A stretch of 64,000 nucleotides of DNA from Spirometra erinaceieuropaei (GCA_902702965.1 CACRXP010000012.1:585750-649749), one strand, 5' to 3'. Positions 31,904 through 43,699 are shown, counted from the first letter of the stretch. Translations and numbers: made by a program. Notes: generated by a model from the letters alone, not told the origin.

Positions 31904-33600
31904 AAAATCCACGGACTTGTGCAGCGTCTACTGCACTCTCCCTCTCCTCTTTCGCCTTGCTCCGATGGCGGGGTGACGTAAACGCGACCGGAGGTGAGGT
32001 GGGCGCAGTGACTGACATAACTAAACAGCTCGTCTACGCGTTCCACACACGATCTGCCCTACACTGTGTGTACTAAGCCGCAGTAATGGCGGTCCGGATT
32101 TCACGTGCGTTAGATTGTTACAGGAGGCACATTGAGAAAGAGCCATTGAAGACTAATTTTCAGTCCTGGGAAGGGCCGAATCATCCCATCAGCTGGCAGT
32201 CTTCTAAGCCGCGATTTAAACGTGTCAGTTTTATCTCAGGGAGTAATGTGCCCATTTCAACCGTCGCCCTCACTCGCTCTTCTATATCCCATGTACTAGT
32301 CAAATTTCCGAGCCTGTAGACCGTCTGGCTAGGAGATTGGGCGCAATGACTGACACGGTGTAAGGGCCTACTTCGAATGCATGTCATCTATACAGTGTCG
32401 GCGACTTGCGATGGCAGAGGCCATAGGGTTAGCCGACCCAGCCTTTTGCTCGCAGAAAATGTTTGTACAGGCGCTAAGGCTCCCTTGGGTAAAGACAAAC
32501 CCAGCATACATGTTCACACCTGCCACGTCGAGTTATGGCACCGAAAGACGGACAGCTAGTAGTCAGACACCTTCCCCCGCCCCCTTCCTGTACCCCAGAC
32601 AGAATTAGAATCTGACCACTGAGCTCCGAACGCCCTTCAACCCTCTCCCCCAATATTGATCTTCATCGACCGTTCAACTTTTGCTATTTTGTCCTTATAT
32701 TACTGTACAGGCCCGATGATTAATACTCGGAAATGTACGTTCGTCGGACTTGACTGCTTAGATTCCCATATATTTGCAGTAATAGTCAAGAAATTGCGCG
32801 GTATTGATGCAACCCGATCAACGCGTTTCGTGAGCCAATCCGATACCAGTTTCAATTTAGCCCATTTTTAGCACAGCCCATTTTAGGGATCAGCAGGAGA
32901 GAACATAAGGTATTTTTGGTGCACATTTGAGATTCTACTTCTACCGGGGATGCGGCAGCTTTTCACTGTATAGCTTATTTACCAGGATGATGTGAAGTAA
33001 ACTGATGGTATTCCAGAGTGAATAACAGTTTGAGCGTTACTTTACTATTTTTTTTGCTAGTAAATTGAAGACGCATCACCTTTGACAATGTCGGATCACG
33101 AATATACCTATCTCAGAGCGGGCACGTCTAACTCTTGGCAGGAATGGCCGATGACAGTTATCCCTGGTCCACTTTAAAGATACTCCTGTATGGATATTGC
33201 ATTCCCAGGGTGATTTTCAACCTGCAGATAAGGGAGACAAAGAGAGAGAATAGCACACCTAATTTTGAAAGTATCATTTCCAACAAAATCAGTTCCATTC
33301 ATTTTAACCAGGATATAAATTTGCAAATAACAAAAGAGGTAATAGGTTTTTCTGGAATTGAGTACTTATTACGGGGACAATTCATATCCCAGTTTCTGTA
33401 CTTCGCTTTCTTTCCACGTAAGGTATTGTGCCAGAAATGGCAATACGGAATTCAAGGGAGCCAGGATGCATGGGACGGGAGGACTCCGCAGCGATTAGTT
33501 CGGATTGAAGGGATAGACAACATCATTTAGAATTCGATCAGCAAATTTCTTGACCGTTGTGAATGTTCTTGTATTATAATATCGACTTAGAAGATATAAG
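31904..33600. other. Mostly unassigned, with repeat A pieces
   Basis: A diverged repeat A segment lies at 31910-32010 (GCAGCGTCTACTGCACTC). The motif GGGCGCA-TGACTGACA occurs at 31998 and 32338. A 131-codon plus frame at 33135-33530 resembles nothing I know. No gene is supported. Confidence 0.35.
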
Positions 33601-34420
33601 AAATACTAGCAGAAAAAAAGCATTTAACGTAACCGCTCTAAATTGAGCTTATACTTTTAAGGAAGACAGTAAAAACAACCGGAGAGTATAGATAATGTGG
33701 TTCAAAATGAATGTGCCGATTAGGGGTTGAGGTGTGTGATAGGGATGTAAAGAACGAATGTAATAAAGGAGTTTGCGAATTATAATGATAACGACCTCAG
33801 TATGAAAGGCGGATGAGAGATTTAAGGACAGAGTGATGCCAGAAATAGGATGTCTCTTTGGGAGAATGTCCAAGGATTCAGGAATGGCAGAAGGTATTTT
33901 CTATTGTTATGTAGGAGACGATTTTCCAACGATCATGCAGAAACATTATCCAAGCCATCCATCAGAAACTGAAGATGAGTATGATTTTCGATAGGGTGCC
34001 CAACCAGCATATCATCAGCACATTTAACACAGGCAGTCACTTAGTGATTTCAGATCAGGAGTGTTAAGGGAAAAGAGGTGAAGGGATAAAATGGAACCTT
34101 AAAGGACTCCACAGTTATGGGAAATAGCGATAGATTTCCGCTTGCAAAATACACACATCACTGAAGAATGTCTTTTGCCGAGTGCCTAAACGGCGCCATC
34201 CAATCTTATGGATTGGGGAAAAAGGTCATTTCATTAGGCGCCGATCAGGTAAAGACACTTCTCCCGATTCGGTGCGTTAAATGCCTTCAAAATATCTTCG
34301 TAGAAATCCTTGTGTAATCAACCGAAAGTTCCCCTTTTTGATCTCCTCAGCAACTAATCGCTAGCTTTGAGCAAATCAAGCCGAATCAAGCCCCACTGGC
34401 TCAGTCCAAAAGTTGGTATA
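33600..34420 (-). pseudogene. Degenerate reverse transcriptase of another LINE type
   Basis: On the minus strand ADDMLVGHPIENHTHLQFLM follows a VKC, giving a YADD-like catalytic site at 34011-34019. It is preceded by ESFKVPFYPFTSFPLTLLI, which can be read as a decayed GVLQGS-LSPLLF motif. The VGHP continuation differs from the CR1 copies, suggesting a jockey- or RTE-type source. Many stops. Confidence 0.45.
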
Positions 34421-34615
34421 AATATTTGCGTCAAAATATACCAGGTACGAATAAATAAGCGCGTGATACACACAAGCTACTGACAAATGGCCAGTAACAT
34501 GCCCATGTTTCAGAATTTACCATATAGGCGGCACACTTATGAGCCAACTGGTTAGTTGGACTCCTCTCAGCCGTGGCATGCTGCGGCACAATACCGACAA
34601 GATAGTGTTTGGGCC

Positions 34616-34676
34616 TGTAGCCAAAACCTGTGCCGTCATAACAGTCACTTATACCACACGTGTATTGCCAAATGAA
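34616..34676 (+). repeat. 62-bp direct repeat flanking a foldback element, left
   Basis: AAAACCTGTGCCGTCATAAC ... CACGTGTATTGCCAAATGAA, nearly identical to 35641-35702. Too long for a transposon target duplication. It is more likely a pre-existing tandem repeat into which the element inserted. Confidence 0.6.
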
Positions 34677-35627
34677 CAGTAGGTGGGCTAACTCATGAAA
34701 TGTCAACCGAAATTCCGAAATGCGTTTTCGTTTCGAGAAGATTAATTAAGTAGAGCTGTAAAACCAATCCTCGTGCAGCATAATTCTATAAAAATTCAGT
34801 TACCTCAGGATGCCGGCTTTCAAACTAACTTTTTTGGCCGCATGCAGGAACTAAACTCTGCAAAAATGACTAATATTATGGCATGCATTTTCTCACTGAT
34901 TTTCGATGCTTTTAAAAAGTCAATTACATTTCATGGAAAACATGCAAAAAATTCATTTTATTGGTCATTCGGTAGAATATTACATCTTCGTTTAATTTTG
35001 TTTTAAATAGTTTCCAATTATGAGATTTTTTAATACCGTGAAATAGCCGTTCATAAAACGTCTCTGCATTTACTAGTGTTGCTTTCAAAGTAAATAATAT
35101 GGGTCGAATCCACTGCTAAATACTATGAGCCCCATATAATCTCTTTTGAATACCGTAGAAAAATTTACGGTTTTCCGTACGCGGAAAATATACGGCCTGT
35201 AGTTTGGAAACCCTAAATGCAAGTGTGACGGCAGGTCGGGTTCAAAATTATTCGGGAATTGGAAAAGTTTTGAAGTCCGAATTAAACCCTTGCTTCGAGT
35301 ACAAAATTGAAAGAAGACGTAATTTCCTACCGAATGGGTAGAAGAATGAATATTTTTATACATGTTTTCCATGAGATGTAATTGACTATTAGGAGCATCG
35401 AAAATCAGTGGGAAAATGCATACTATTTAAGCAGTCACTTTTTACAGTGTAGTTCCTGTTTGCAGTCGAAAAGAAGTTTGTTCGAAAGCGGGCTTCCTGA
35501 GGTAACTGAATTATTATAGAATTATACGTACAGTGATTGGTCTTACAACCATACTTAAGTAACCTTTTCGAAACAAAAACGCATTTCGGAACTTCGGTTG
35601 GCATTTCATGAGTTAGCCTACCTACTG
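34677..35627. repeat. Foldback element subfamily A
   Basis: 951 bp, from CAGTAGGTGGGCTAACTCAT to ATGAGTTAGCCTACCTACTG, the best-preserved termini in the window. Arms are near-complementary, with the GGAAAACATGCA core in each. No open frame of note. Confidence 0.82.
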
Positions 35628-35640
35628 CATACCACGTGTT

Positions 35641-35702
35641 TATTGCCAAAACCTGTGCCGTCAATACGGTAACTTATGTCACACGTGTATTGCCAAATGA
35701 AC
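35641..35702 (+). repeat. 62-bp direct repeat flanking a foldback element, right
   Basis: Partner of 34616-34676, with the same GTATTGCCAAATGAAC end. Confidence 0.6.
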
Positions 35703-36149
35703 TCGAAAAAAGGCAAACTCAATCAGCCACTTCGTGGGGAGTGACACTGTCGGTAAACGTAAACGCCCAACTTGAAGTAAATCTTCCTGCGAAACCTTCT
35801 ATTTTGAAAATGGGTTGGTTCTACTAAGGAGATTAAGAGCAGCAAGTTCTAGGAATGCAGGAAGCAGTCATTAATAATTACAGACGTGTTTTTTAAATCA
35901 GCTTCCAAGCTGTACTTTAAAGGAATTCATAGTAGTTTGCTTTGCAGTGAGGTTGATAAGTTAGCATTCTGTCCCCACGTGCAGTAAAGCCATTTCAGCA
36001 GAATAGCGTAGAACTCTTTTGTTTTTTGACAAAAGACATCACGTCTGACCGAATCCGCAGTCGAGGACGGTAGGGGACCTATCCCACCAAGAAACTTGTC
36101 TACTTTTTAACGTGAACTAATCACCATGACGACATGCTATTGTCATTTA

Positions 36150-36988
36150 CACAACGGGAACAATAGCAGAGGTAAAAAATTGGAAAAAGCCAGACTAGAA
36201 TGCAGGGAGCGTGTTGGAGTCACGAGGTGGGCAAATAAGGCTAATGAGTCGTAACATAATTAAAAAATAAAAAATTGAAATTATTCTAACAGATTTTATA
36301 ATTGCAGATTATGCCAGGTGCGCATGAGGTGCCTGGAATATCAGAAATAATATCAGAAAATAATATCAGAAATAATTTATGGTGTCGCCTATAATATGGA
36401 CCGAAACATTTGTAGTGTTTTATGGCCTTCTGAAAACTGGTATTAAAAAAGCCCATTTTTCTGTTGTTAAAATATTAATATAACCACATTGGTGTCAAAA
36501 TGTTGCAAAAGTTTGATAGGTTTAAGCTATTAAAGAACCTCTGGCTGCGAATGGAAATCACATAACCTGTCCGATACAAAATATTATTGCTAGCATGCAG
36601 AAAAGTAGCATAGGTAAAAGAGCGAGATATGTGGAACTTTTCGTATAGGAAATGTTAACTGATCTCAAGAACTTACAGGTCTTGGTAAAAGTCCTTGCCT
36701 ATTATATATGATGGGAAGGAGGGCCTTCGCCAATCAGATTTTGGCATTTGGACTTGCAGTTGTTTCTTGAGTCCCAGTCTAGAGCCATCGCAAGCAGTTT
36801 CATAGCAACTGGGAACATATACAGGAAGAAGTACTGAATAAGACAGACTGGGATGGCCATTTCTGGCGTCGTCAATTTGAGCCTTCAATCAGCGTTTTTT
36901 GGTTTTCGAGCGTTATTAAATCCAGCAGTCCACCATTGAGCCATGGGCTCGTTGTCCTGTTGGTTGCCCTCGAGATTATTAACTTAAT
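36150..36988. repeat. Tandem repeat family E, unit 1
   Basis: Begins ACAACGGGAACAATAGCAGA and shares ordered blocks with the next unit (GTTGGAGTCACGAG, TGGTGTCAAAATGTTG, AGGAAGAAGTACTGAATAAG, GAGCCATGGGCTCGTTGTCC). The last block includes a minus-strand A-box-like motif, so the unit may end in a SINE. Confidence 0.55.
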
Positions 36989-37880
36989 ACAACGGCAACA
37001 ATGGCAGAGCTAAAAAATGGGAGAAACCAGACAAGAGTGCAGGGTGTGCGTTGGAGTCACGAGATGGGCATGTAAGGCTAAGGCGAACCAGCATAATTAA
37101 GATTAATTAGGAAAGTTGTGTAGTTACGGGCTACACCGATGTATATATGAAGTGCCCAAAGGAAGTTCAGCAATTATAGTAAGACGACCGACAGGTGCAG
37201 TAGCAAATACGCTTTGGAAAGGCTTTCAAAAATGAGTTTTCGACGCATACTTTATAGAGGGCAGGTGATTCTCAGGGATACATAATGGTGTCGTGTATAG
37301 TCAAGGCCGAGACATTTGCACCATGTTTTATGGTCAGCCAAAAACTGAGCATAATAGTAGTATCTTTAAATATTTGGGCATTTATTTGACATCAAAATGA
37401 ATTAATTGTCTTTTGCTACAAAATCGATAAAACCTCACTTGTGTCAAGATATCGTAATATTATGAATGGTTTAATCTGTTGAAGAATCTTTGGCTGTACT
37501 CACGCTCAACCGTTGCATCTTGTGCGAATGGAAATTCCATAACTTGTCCATTACAAAATTAAGTTTCTACAAAATGCTTTTTCCAGCATGCGGAAAAGCA
37601 AAAACGTTGAAGAAATGTTAAGTAATCTGGAGGGCTTGCACGTTTGGACAAAAATGCGTTCGCCGATCAATTGCTCCTCGAGGCCCTCGAAAACATTTGC
37701 ATAGCAACTGGCATTATGTACAAGAAGGAGTACTGAATAAGACAAGGTAGCCCGGGATAGCCGTTTCTGGTTTTTTAGGCGTCGTCAGTCGGCCCTGCCC
37801 AAATCTGAGCTCTGGACCCACGACTGCTGGCCATTGAGTGTTATTGCATCCGACGGTCTACGATTGAGCCGCGGGCTCGT
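36989..37880. repeat. Tandem repeat family E, unit 2
   Basis: Begins ACAACGGCAACAATGGCAGA and ends GAGCCGCGGGCTCGTTGTCT. Diverged from unit 1 by indels. A third partial copy lies at 38690-38760 plus 39435-39500, split by a Penelope-like fragment. Confidence 0.55.
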
Positions 37881-38399
37881 TGTCTTGCCGGTTGTGATCG
37901 AGAATACAAACTTATGTCGGATGTGCGTCCACCGATCGAATCACAGCTGCTTCTTGGGGCTTAATCAAGAGCCCTCGCAGGCAGTTGCACTGCGACGAAC
38001 ATTTCATGCAGAGAAGGAATACCGACAATACCGAAGTATTGGTTGCCCGTTTGTGACCTCTGGCATCCAATTGAGGCTTGTCTACCTTGGGAAACCAATA
38101 AGTCTGTGTCCGCCATTCCTCTGTGTAGTATTGTGCCACCTATGCCTCTGGAACGATCCACGCACTAGATGTGCTGGACCAACGCAAGGTCTTGATTGGA
38201 GTCCGGCAGGTGTTATCTGGGATGCGCACCCAGAACGAATGCCAACATTGGGGTGTGGTGCTACGCCCAGGCACAGATTCATACCGCGCCAACTAGGATC
38301 CCGGCCGTCTCCGTTTTTATTGGTTGATAAAAACCTGGTCAGTGTACAGCATGGACCTGGAGGTGTGGTGGTGCTCTTGGGCGCGAATTTCTGCCATGC

Positions 38400-38545
38400 C
38401 AGCCACCCGCTCCCTCTCCCGCCCAAGGTCTTCTTGACTCCGGGCCTAGGTGGGGATGGAGGAGGGGGTGCGGTAGATGTTATCGCAGTCCACTATCACA
38501 CATAAGTCACCGTCCCTGCTCACACCTTGCTTTGGAGCAGACGAT
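38400..38545 (-). repeat. GC-rich repeat family A, inverted
   Basis: Reverse-complement of the family A core: AAGGTCTTCTTGACTCCGGG, a G-rich block and GCGGTAGATGTTATCGCAGT. Confidence 0.5.
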
Positions 38546-38587
38546 GAATATCACCAGTGGGAACAGCCGAACTGCCGTCATGTATGG

Positions 38588-38690
38588 GTGGTACGCTAAT
38601 GCATGCAACATTAGTAAATGCAAAGACACGAGGTCTGATGAACGGTCATTTCACGGTCTTTAATAATCTCTTAATTGGAAAATTTCTTAG
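38588..38690. repeat. Foldback element internal fragment
   Basis: GTAAATGCAAAGACACGAGG and GAACGGTCATTTCACGGTCT match the centre of subfamily A elements. Both ends are missing. Confidence 0.45.
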
Positions 38691-38771
38691 CACTTTTACA
38701 TATTTGGTCATTTATTTGGCATCAAAATGGATTAATTGTCTTTTGCCATAAAGTCGACAAAACCTCACTTG

Positions 38772-39423
38772 AAAAGTCAAGTTGGCGAACGCACGTTTTC
38801 GGTAATTCTTCCTCAGGCCAATACAATTACATGAAACGAATGAAAATGTACAAAATCAACAGTGTTTATAGATGCCTCAAGGGCTATTAAGTCACTAACA
38901 CTCATCATCCCCACGCCGCCCGCATGAGAAGGTCGACGGGTGTTAGTCGTCAGGGCTAGGGGAGGGGGGTAAGAGAGTCTTTGAGTAATGATCTTGGGTT
39001 GAGTACACGGAGTACCCATCATCGTGATTAGGGATTTGAGGCGGCATGGCTTCATCACTTGGGGTTGGCGTTGGCGTTGGCCACGGCAGCGAAAGCGCTT
39101 GTGTCAGTTTTCTGACAGCATAACACCGGATTCACTAACCGTATAGCTACTGCCTCTGCCGTTGCTAGTATCCGTTGGCGTAGGCCTTTAGAGAAGCATG
39201 TTGGTGTCCGGTAGACAACCTGAAATGCTTTCTTGGCATCGACTCGGTGGTTCGTATCGATTAAATGCGCGGGAATAGAACTCGAAATCGACCGGGTCTC
39301 TCCCTGTCTAGCCAGGCGGGCATATGTTCACGTACTCTCTTTACCAGGCGTCTCGTTGTGCGGCCTATGTATCCTGCTCCACAGGAGCAAGTGAATGAAT
39401 AAATGCACATTGATGTGGCCTCC
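38772..39423 (-). mobile_element. Second Penelope-like element fragment
   Basis: A 5'-truncated minus-strand insertion flanked by an 11-bp repeat, AACCTCACTTG at 38761-38771 and AACCTCACGTG at 39424-39434 (one mismatch). The uninterrupted target sequence is preserved at 37433 (AACCTCACTTGTGTCAAGAT), so the insertion boundaries are well defined. It is a different family from the Penelope-like copy at 9.2-10.0 kb. Confidence 0.75.
39060..39423 (-). pseudogene. GIY-YIG endonuclease of the second Penelope-like element
   Basis: The minus strand gives ATSMCIYSFTCSCGAGYIGR then TTRRLVKRVREHMPAWL, the G-Y-I-G-R-T-x-R ... R-x-x-E-H core of a Penelope GIY-YIG domain. After a frameshift it continues SSIPAHLIDTNHRVDAKKAF and LRQRILATAEAVAIRLVNPV. 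The 3' noncoding tail occupies 38772-39059. Confidence 0.72.
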
Positions 39424-39496
39424 AACCTCACGTGTGTCAAGATATCGTAAAATTCTGAATGGTTTAATCTGCTGAAGAACCTTTGACTGTATTCAT

Positions 39497-39789
39497 AAGT
39501 AAAAAATAACTATTTTATGCATATTTCCTATGAGATGTATTTGAATTTATAAGGACATCGGTAATTCATGAGAAAATTTCATGCTAATTAAGTGCTCATT
39601 TTACAGGGTGTAGTTTCTGCAGGCGACCGAAAAGAAATTTGTTCAAAAGCCGGCATCTTGAAGTAACTAAACCATTATGGGATTATGCTGGACGGTGATA
39701 AACATTACAATCCTACTTAAGTAGTCTTTTCGAGTTGAAAACGCATTTCAGAATTTCGGTTAAAATTTCGTGGGTTAGCACATCTACTT
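39497..39789. repeat. Foldback element, right arm only
   Basis: Contains TATTTTATGCATATTTCCTA, AAAACGCATTTCAGAATTTC and the end TTAGCACATCTACTT. The left arm is absent; upstream sequence belongs to repeat family E. Confidence 0.6.
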
Positions 39790-40189
39790 TGAACGTCTCG
39801 AATGTCTTCATGACATGAAAAACTTCCAGGCAGCCAACTATTCTCTCTTTGAAGACTTAAATCAACCAAGTTCTAGTAATACATTCGGAGCCATTAGGAC
39901 GACGGAATTCTGACATACTCCCTCTTAAAACAACTGCCCACCTATAAAGGCTCAAGAAAACAAAAATTCTACCAATGATGCATTTTCACATGGTGATACA
40001 TAACCAGATGGATGAGAAGACCCTTGTAAGGAGTTGGTATACCACATTGTTGCTCAATGACTGCACCCGTGTTCACGCTGTCAACGGACATTTCGGCTAC
40101 TGGTCGACCTCGTTGAGCAACTGTGTATCCAGGACGTTGTCTTCCTGAACTACTCTCCCCGCCACTACGACACTCCCACTGACCTACAA

Positions 40190-40460
40190 AGCATCACTGG
40201 CACCAACTCTACCACCGGCAATATAGACTGCCACTACTACAATCTCACTTTCTCATCACGCATATGCCCGGTCGGTCATTTTTGAATTCGTCGTACAGGG
40301 TTGATGAATCAGTACCCGTAAACCCGGCACACACGTCCCATCTACATGTAATGCCTAAGGACGTTAAGACACCGCATGGGTCTCATTGGCCATGTGGGTA
40401 TCGATAACACTAAGATTCGCCACAGTGTCCACATGTGAAGCCTTCTCCTGCACTTGAAAA
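40190..40460 (+). pseudogene. C2H2 zinc-finger-like tail of an RTE-type LINE
   Basis: Plus frames give DCHYYNLTFSSRICPVGHF and, further on, HRMGLIGHVGIDNT. These resemble alternating CPHCxRTFxSRIGLVGHLRIH and HRMGLFGHMRIH fingers that I recall at the ends of tapeworm retroelement proteins. Some Cys/His ligands and the frame are lost. Identification is by recall and needs a search. Confidence 0.45.
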
Positions 40461-40464
40461 CTCT

Positions 40465-40535
40465 ACCACCACCACCACCACCACCACCACCACCACCACC
40501 ACCACCACCACCACCACCACCACCACCACCACCAC
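40465..40535 (+). repeat. (ACC)n microsatellite
   Basis: About 71 bp of uninterrupted ACC repeats, following directly on the decayed zinc-finger tail. Open frames across it encode homopolymers on both strands and are not genes. Confidence 0.95.
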
Positions 40536-40743
40536 TGCCTCCAGTCCCAGGGCGGTGGGCTGGTGCATGCAAAGAGGAATGAGACTGGCCCTGGGGAACT
40601 CGTTCCGACGACACATCAAGGCGCTCATCGTAACAACTAGTTTGACGGGCTTCATAAATATCACGATGTGCCGAAGTGTGCGGCTTAGAAGGCTGCCAAC
40701 TGACAAGGGTGACTTGGCCCTCGTGTTTAGTACTGTGCGTGTA

Positions 40744-41727
40744 CATTATGTGGGCTAACTCATGAAATGTCAATCGAAATTCCGAAATGCGTGTTCGTTT
40801 CGAAAAGTAGGGTTGTAAAACCAATTATCATGCAGCATAATTCTATAACAATTCAGCTACCTCAGGATTCCGGCATTCGAACGAACTTTCTCCTGGCTGC
40901 ATGCAAAAACTACACTATGTAAAAAATGACTACTTTTGTAGCATGCATTTTTATCATTGATTTTCGATGCTCCTAAAAGTCGAATTATATTTCATGGAAA
41001 ACAAGCATGAAACTATTCATTCTTTTGTTCATTCAGTAGACAATAACGTCATCTTTCAATTTTATTATCGAAAGAAGTGTATAATTCGGTTTTAAAATCT
41101 TTCTAATAGTGAGATTTTTTAATAGCGTGAAATGGCCTTTCATAAAACTTTATGTCTCTGCATTTACCAGTGTGGCTTGTAAAGTTTACAATTTCGTTCA
41201 AATCCACTGCTTAATTGTATGTACCCGATATGATCTCCTTTTATTACCGTAGAGAAATGTGTGGTTTTCCGTACGCGAAAAATATACAGCTTGTAGTCTG
41301 GAAACCCTGAATCCAAGTGCAGCGACAGGTCGGGTTCAAAATTATTCGGGAATTTGAAAACTTTTTGAAAACCAAATTATACCCTTCTTTCGAGTATAAG
41401 ATTGGAAGAAGACGTAATTGTCTACCAAATGGGCAAAAGAATGACTAATTTTGTGCATGTTTTCCATGAAATATAATAAGACTTTTAGGGGCATCGAATA
41501 TCAATGAGAAAAATGCATGCTAAATAGTTAGTCATTTTTTACAGAGTGTAGTTTTTGCATGCAGCCGAAAGGAAGTTTATTCGAAAGCCGGCATCCTGAG
41601 GTAAGTAAATTATTATAGAATTATGCCGCAGACTGATCAGTTTCACAGCCCTACCTAATTAATCTTTTCGAAACGAAAACGCATTTCGGAATTGCGGTTG
41701 ACATTTATTGAGTTAGCCCACTTACTG
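40744..41727. repeat. Foldback element subfamily A
   Basis: 984 bp, flanked by TA on both sides, ending GAGTTAGCCCACTTACTG. Its left terminus (CATTATGTGGGC) is mutated. Arms carry the paired GGAAAACAAGCATG and GCATGTTTTCCATG cores. Confidence 0.8.
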
Positions 41728-41894
41728 TATATGGGGTGGCTTGTCCGACAACTGAGATTGAGGTCCGATATCGCCGCTCTGATGTGGTCTCCACGACACC
41801 CACAGACGTGAGATCCTAGCCGTTGCTATTCTGCGGAAACCTACGGGCTACAGAGCTTTGTCAACCAGTGTGTTTGGGGTCACCTCGGCTGTTC

Positions 41895-41995
41895 ATGATA
41901 CTCTCTTGACAGCAGAGCCTGGTGAGTGGGGGAGAGAGTGCGATAGATACTGAGCAAGTCTACCTCACCATTAACCAGTTCACATGCAAGTCATT
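41895..41995 (-). repeat. GC-rich repeat family A, inverted fragment
   Basis: GGGGGAGAGAGTGCGATAGA and TGAGCAAGTCTACCTCACCA are the reverse complement of the family A core. Confidence 0.45.
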
Positions 41996-42082
41996 GGTGC
42001 TGGGCTTATTCTGTTGGGCACACGGTCGTCACTCGCGACGGTCAAACTCTCACCTCTATGAGTTGCTAAGTGCTATTATTTC

Positions 42083-42610
42083 GGTAAGATGTGGTTATGC
42101 GGCCGCACTTGATGGTCACAATACTGTTGATCTACTTAATTATTTTGAGTTGGTATGATTACGTTGGCATGGTGTTGCTGTGCGTTGCCGTGTGTATTCT
42201 GCTAGTGGACCTATTTCTTTGTTTACCTTTTTCGGCCCAGTGCCGGTGGTCCTTCTTGACTTTCGGCCTGTCGTCTCCTTATAACTTTCAGGATTAGGGT
42301 CTAGGGCTGTGGTTATGGGTAAGGGTTAAAGGGTCCGGGTAAGGGCTTACGGTTAGGCATTAGGATAAGGGCTAGGATTGGGGGTTAGGGTTAGAGGTCA
42401 GGGGTTATGATTAGGCTTTAGGACAACTACCTGTCAACCACTCAGATTACAACCGCCCATTCCTAATAGCTTTTTTTGCTTACAATTACTTGATCTCATC
42501 GCCTTTGCGTTCCACGGCCCACTTTTAAAAACGCCGACTACTACTGGTCCCGTGTTACAGGTGGCTGGGGTTTATTTACCTCAGGTGCGGCTACATGACC
42601 ACATCTGACC
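42083..42610 (+). repeat. TIR element with TTAGGG-like tract, copy T1
   Basis: Left end GGTAAGATGTGGTTATGCGG and right end CTACATGACCACATCTGACC are imperfect inverted repeats. Inside lies about 130 bp of degenerate TTAGGG (for example GGGTTAGGGTTAGAGG near 42385). Shared blocks with T2 and T4 include CAACTACCTGTCAACCACTC and ACCACTGGTCCCGT-type sequence before the right end. Confidence 0.65.
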
Positions 42611-42989
42611 CAAACTTCGATGACTTCTCAGAGTGAAGACACCTTATAGACTGTCGCTCAGGGACTCGCGGTCATCATTGCGTCTTATTTAGTCGGGTTG
42701 ACATTGATTATGAGTTCATCTTCAACTCAAATATTCCATTGCCGTCGTTGACTTAAAAATGTCTGCGTGTTGGGTTGCAGTCAGTCAGTCAGACGATGTT
42801 TTCTTGGGAAAATTCCAAACAAATATGTCACTTGAATCATTCTGTACAAGTAGTGATTATTATAAATGAAGGTGGACGTTAATACATGACCATTACCTTC
42901 GGCAAAGATGTACTCACTGCCCAGGCAGAAAAGACTCCCCTTGCTATATGACTATACAATAGCGGCAGCACCGGTGCTAATTAAAAGCT

Positions 42990-43165
42990 AGTGCTTGCGC
43001 CGTCAGCCCGGTAAATTCATGCAACATGTTTATAAAAGGGGTTGCCTGTTAGCACGTTATGCGTATTACACGATTACACTGCTGACGCTGATGGATTTCG
43101 GCTGAAATATTCATGCCAACTCTCGGAGGCAGCCTTGAAAGCTTCATTCCGATTGATTTGCCCCA
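42990..43165 (+). repeat. Repeat family D, third copy
   Basis: GATGGATTTCGGCTGAAATATTC and a CATTCCGATTGATTTGCCCC block match the units at 12.6 and 13.0 kb in order. Confidence 0.4.
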
Positions 43166-43599
43166 GTTAGTAATTAATTCGTAAAGGATAGCTGAAGACT
43201 TCCCTTGTAAAACAACTTGTTATAAGTAGTAAGAACGTTGACTGGCTAGTGTCGCGCTGATGAACAATGCAGGTACTATCCAAAGCAGGTGACTTTTTGT
43301 CGAGAACGGCACGGCACGTGACGTGCGATGTGCCAAAAATGGAAACAGAGACCCAAGCAGCGATCCGTCCGGAGTTCATCACCATAACAACGTGTGAAAA
43401 TATCAGGAAATGCAAACAATGCGAAGGACAATGTTGACACAGCGCGGACAAAATAGACCGCAACAATAAAAAGCCTAGTGCTGGAACAGATGGGTCGTGA
43501 AACGATGCATGCTTATCCCGACTAGGGGAGAAATGTACTCTTTTGTTATTGAAAAATATATTCGACGGAGATATAATGTTCGCTAGATCGCAGTTGGTA

Positions 43600-43678
43600 G
43601 CCAGGCTCCGTATTATAGATGGCTGGGGGGTTTGTTTACTGGAGCTTTTTTGTGGGGCTACATAATCACATGTGACCC
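43600..43678 (+). repeat. TIR element right-end fragment, copy T3
   Basis: GATGGCTGGGGGGTTTGTTT followed by GGGGCTACATAATCACATGT and GACC, matching the right ends of T1, T2 and T4. The left part is missing. A separate TTAGGG-like tract follows at 43700-43770. Confidence 0.5.
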
Positions 43679-43699
43679 ATTTGGCTACCGTTTTACGTT

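Noticed and set aside
37834..38505. 223-codon plus frame
   Set aside because: It runs through SINE-like repeat and inverted repeat A sequence, so it is a chance frame across repeats.
40342..40824. Frames with long Gly, Thr or Val runs
   Set aside because: They are translations of the (ACC)n microsatellite on both strands.
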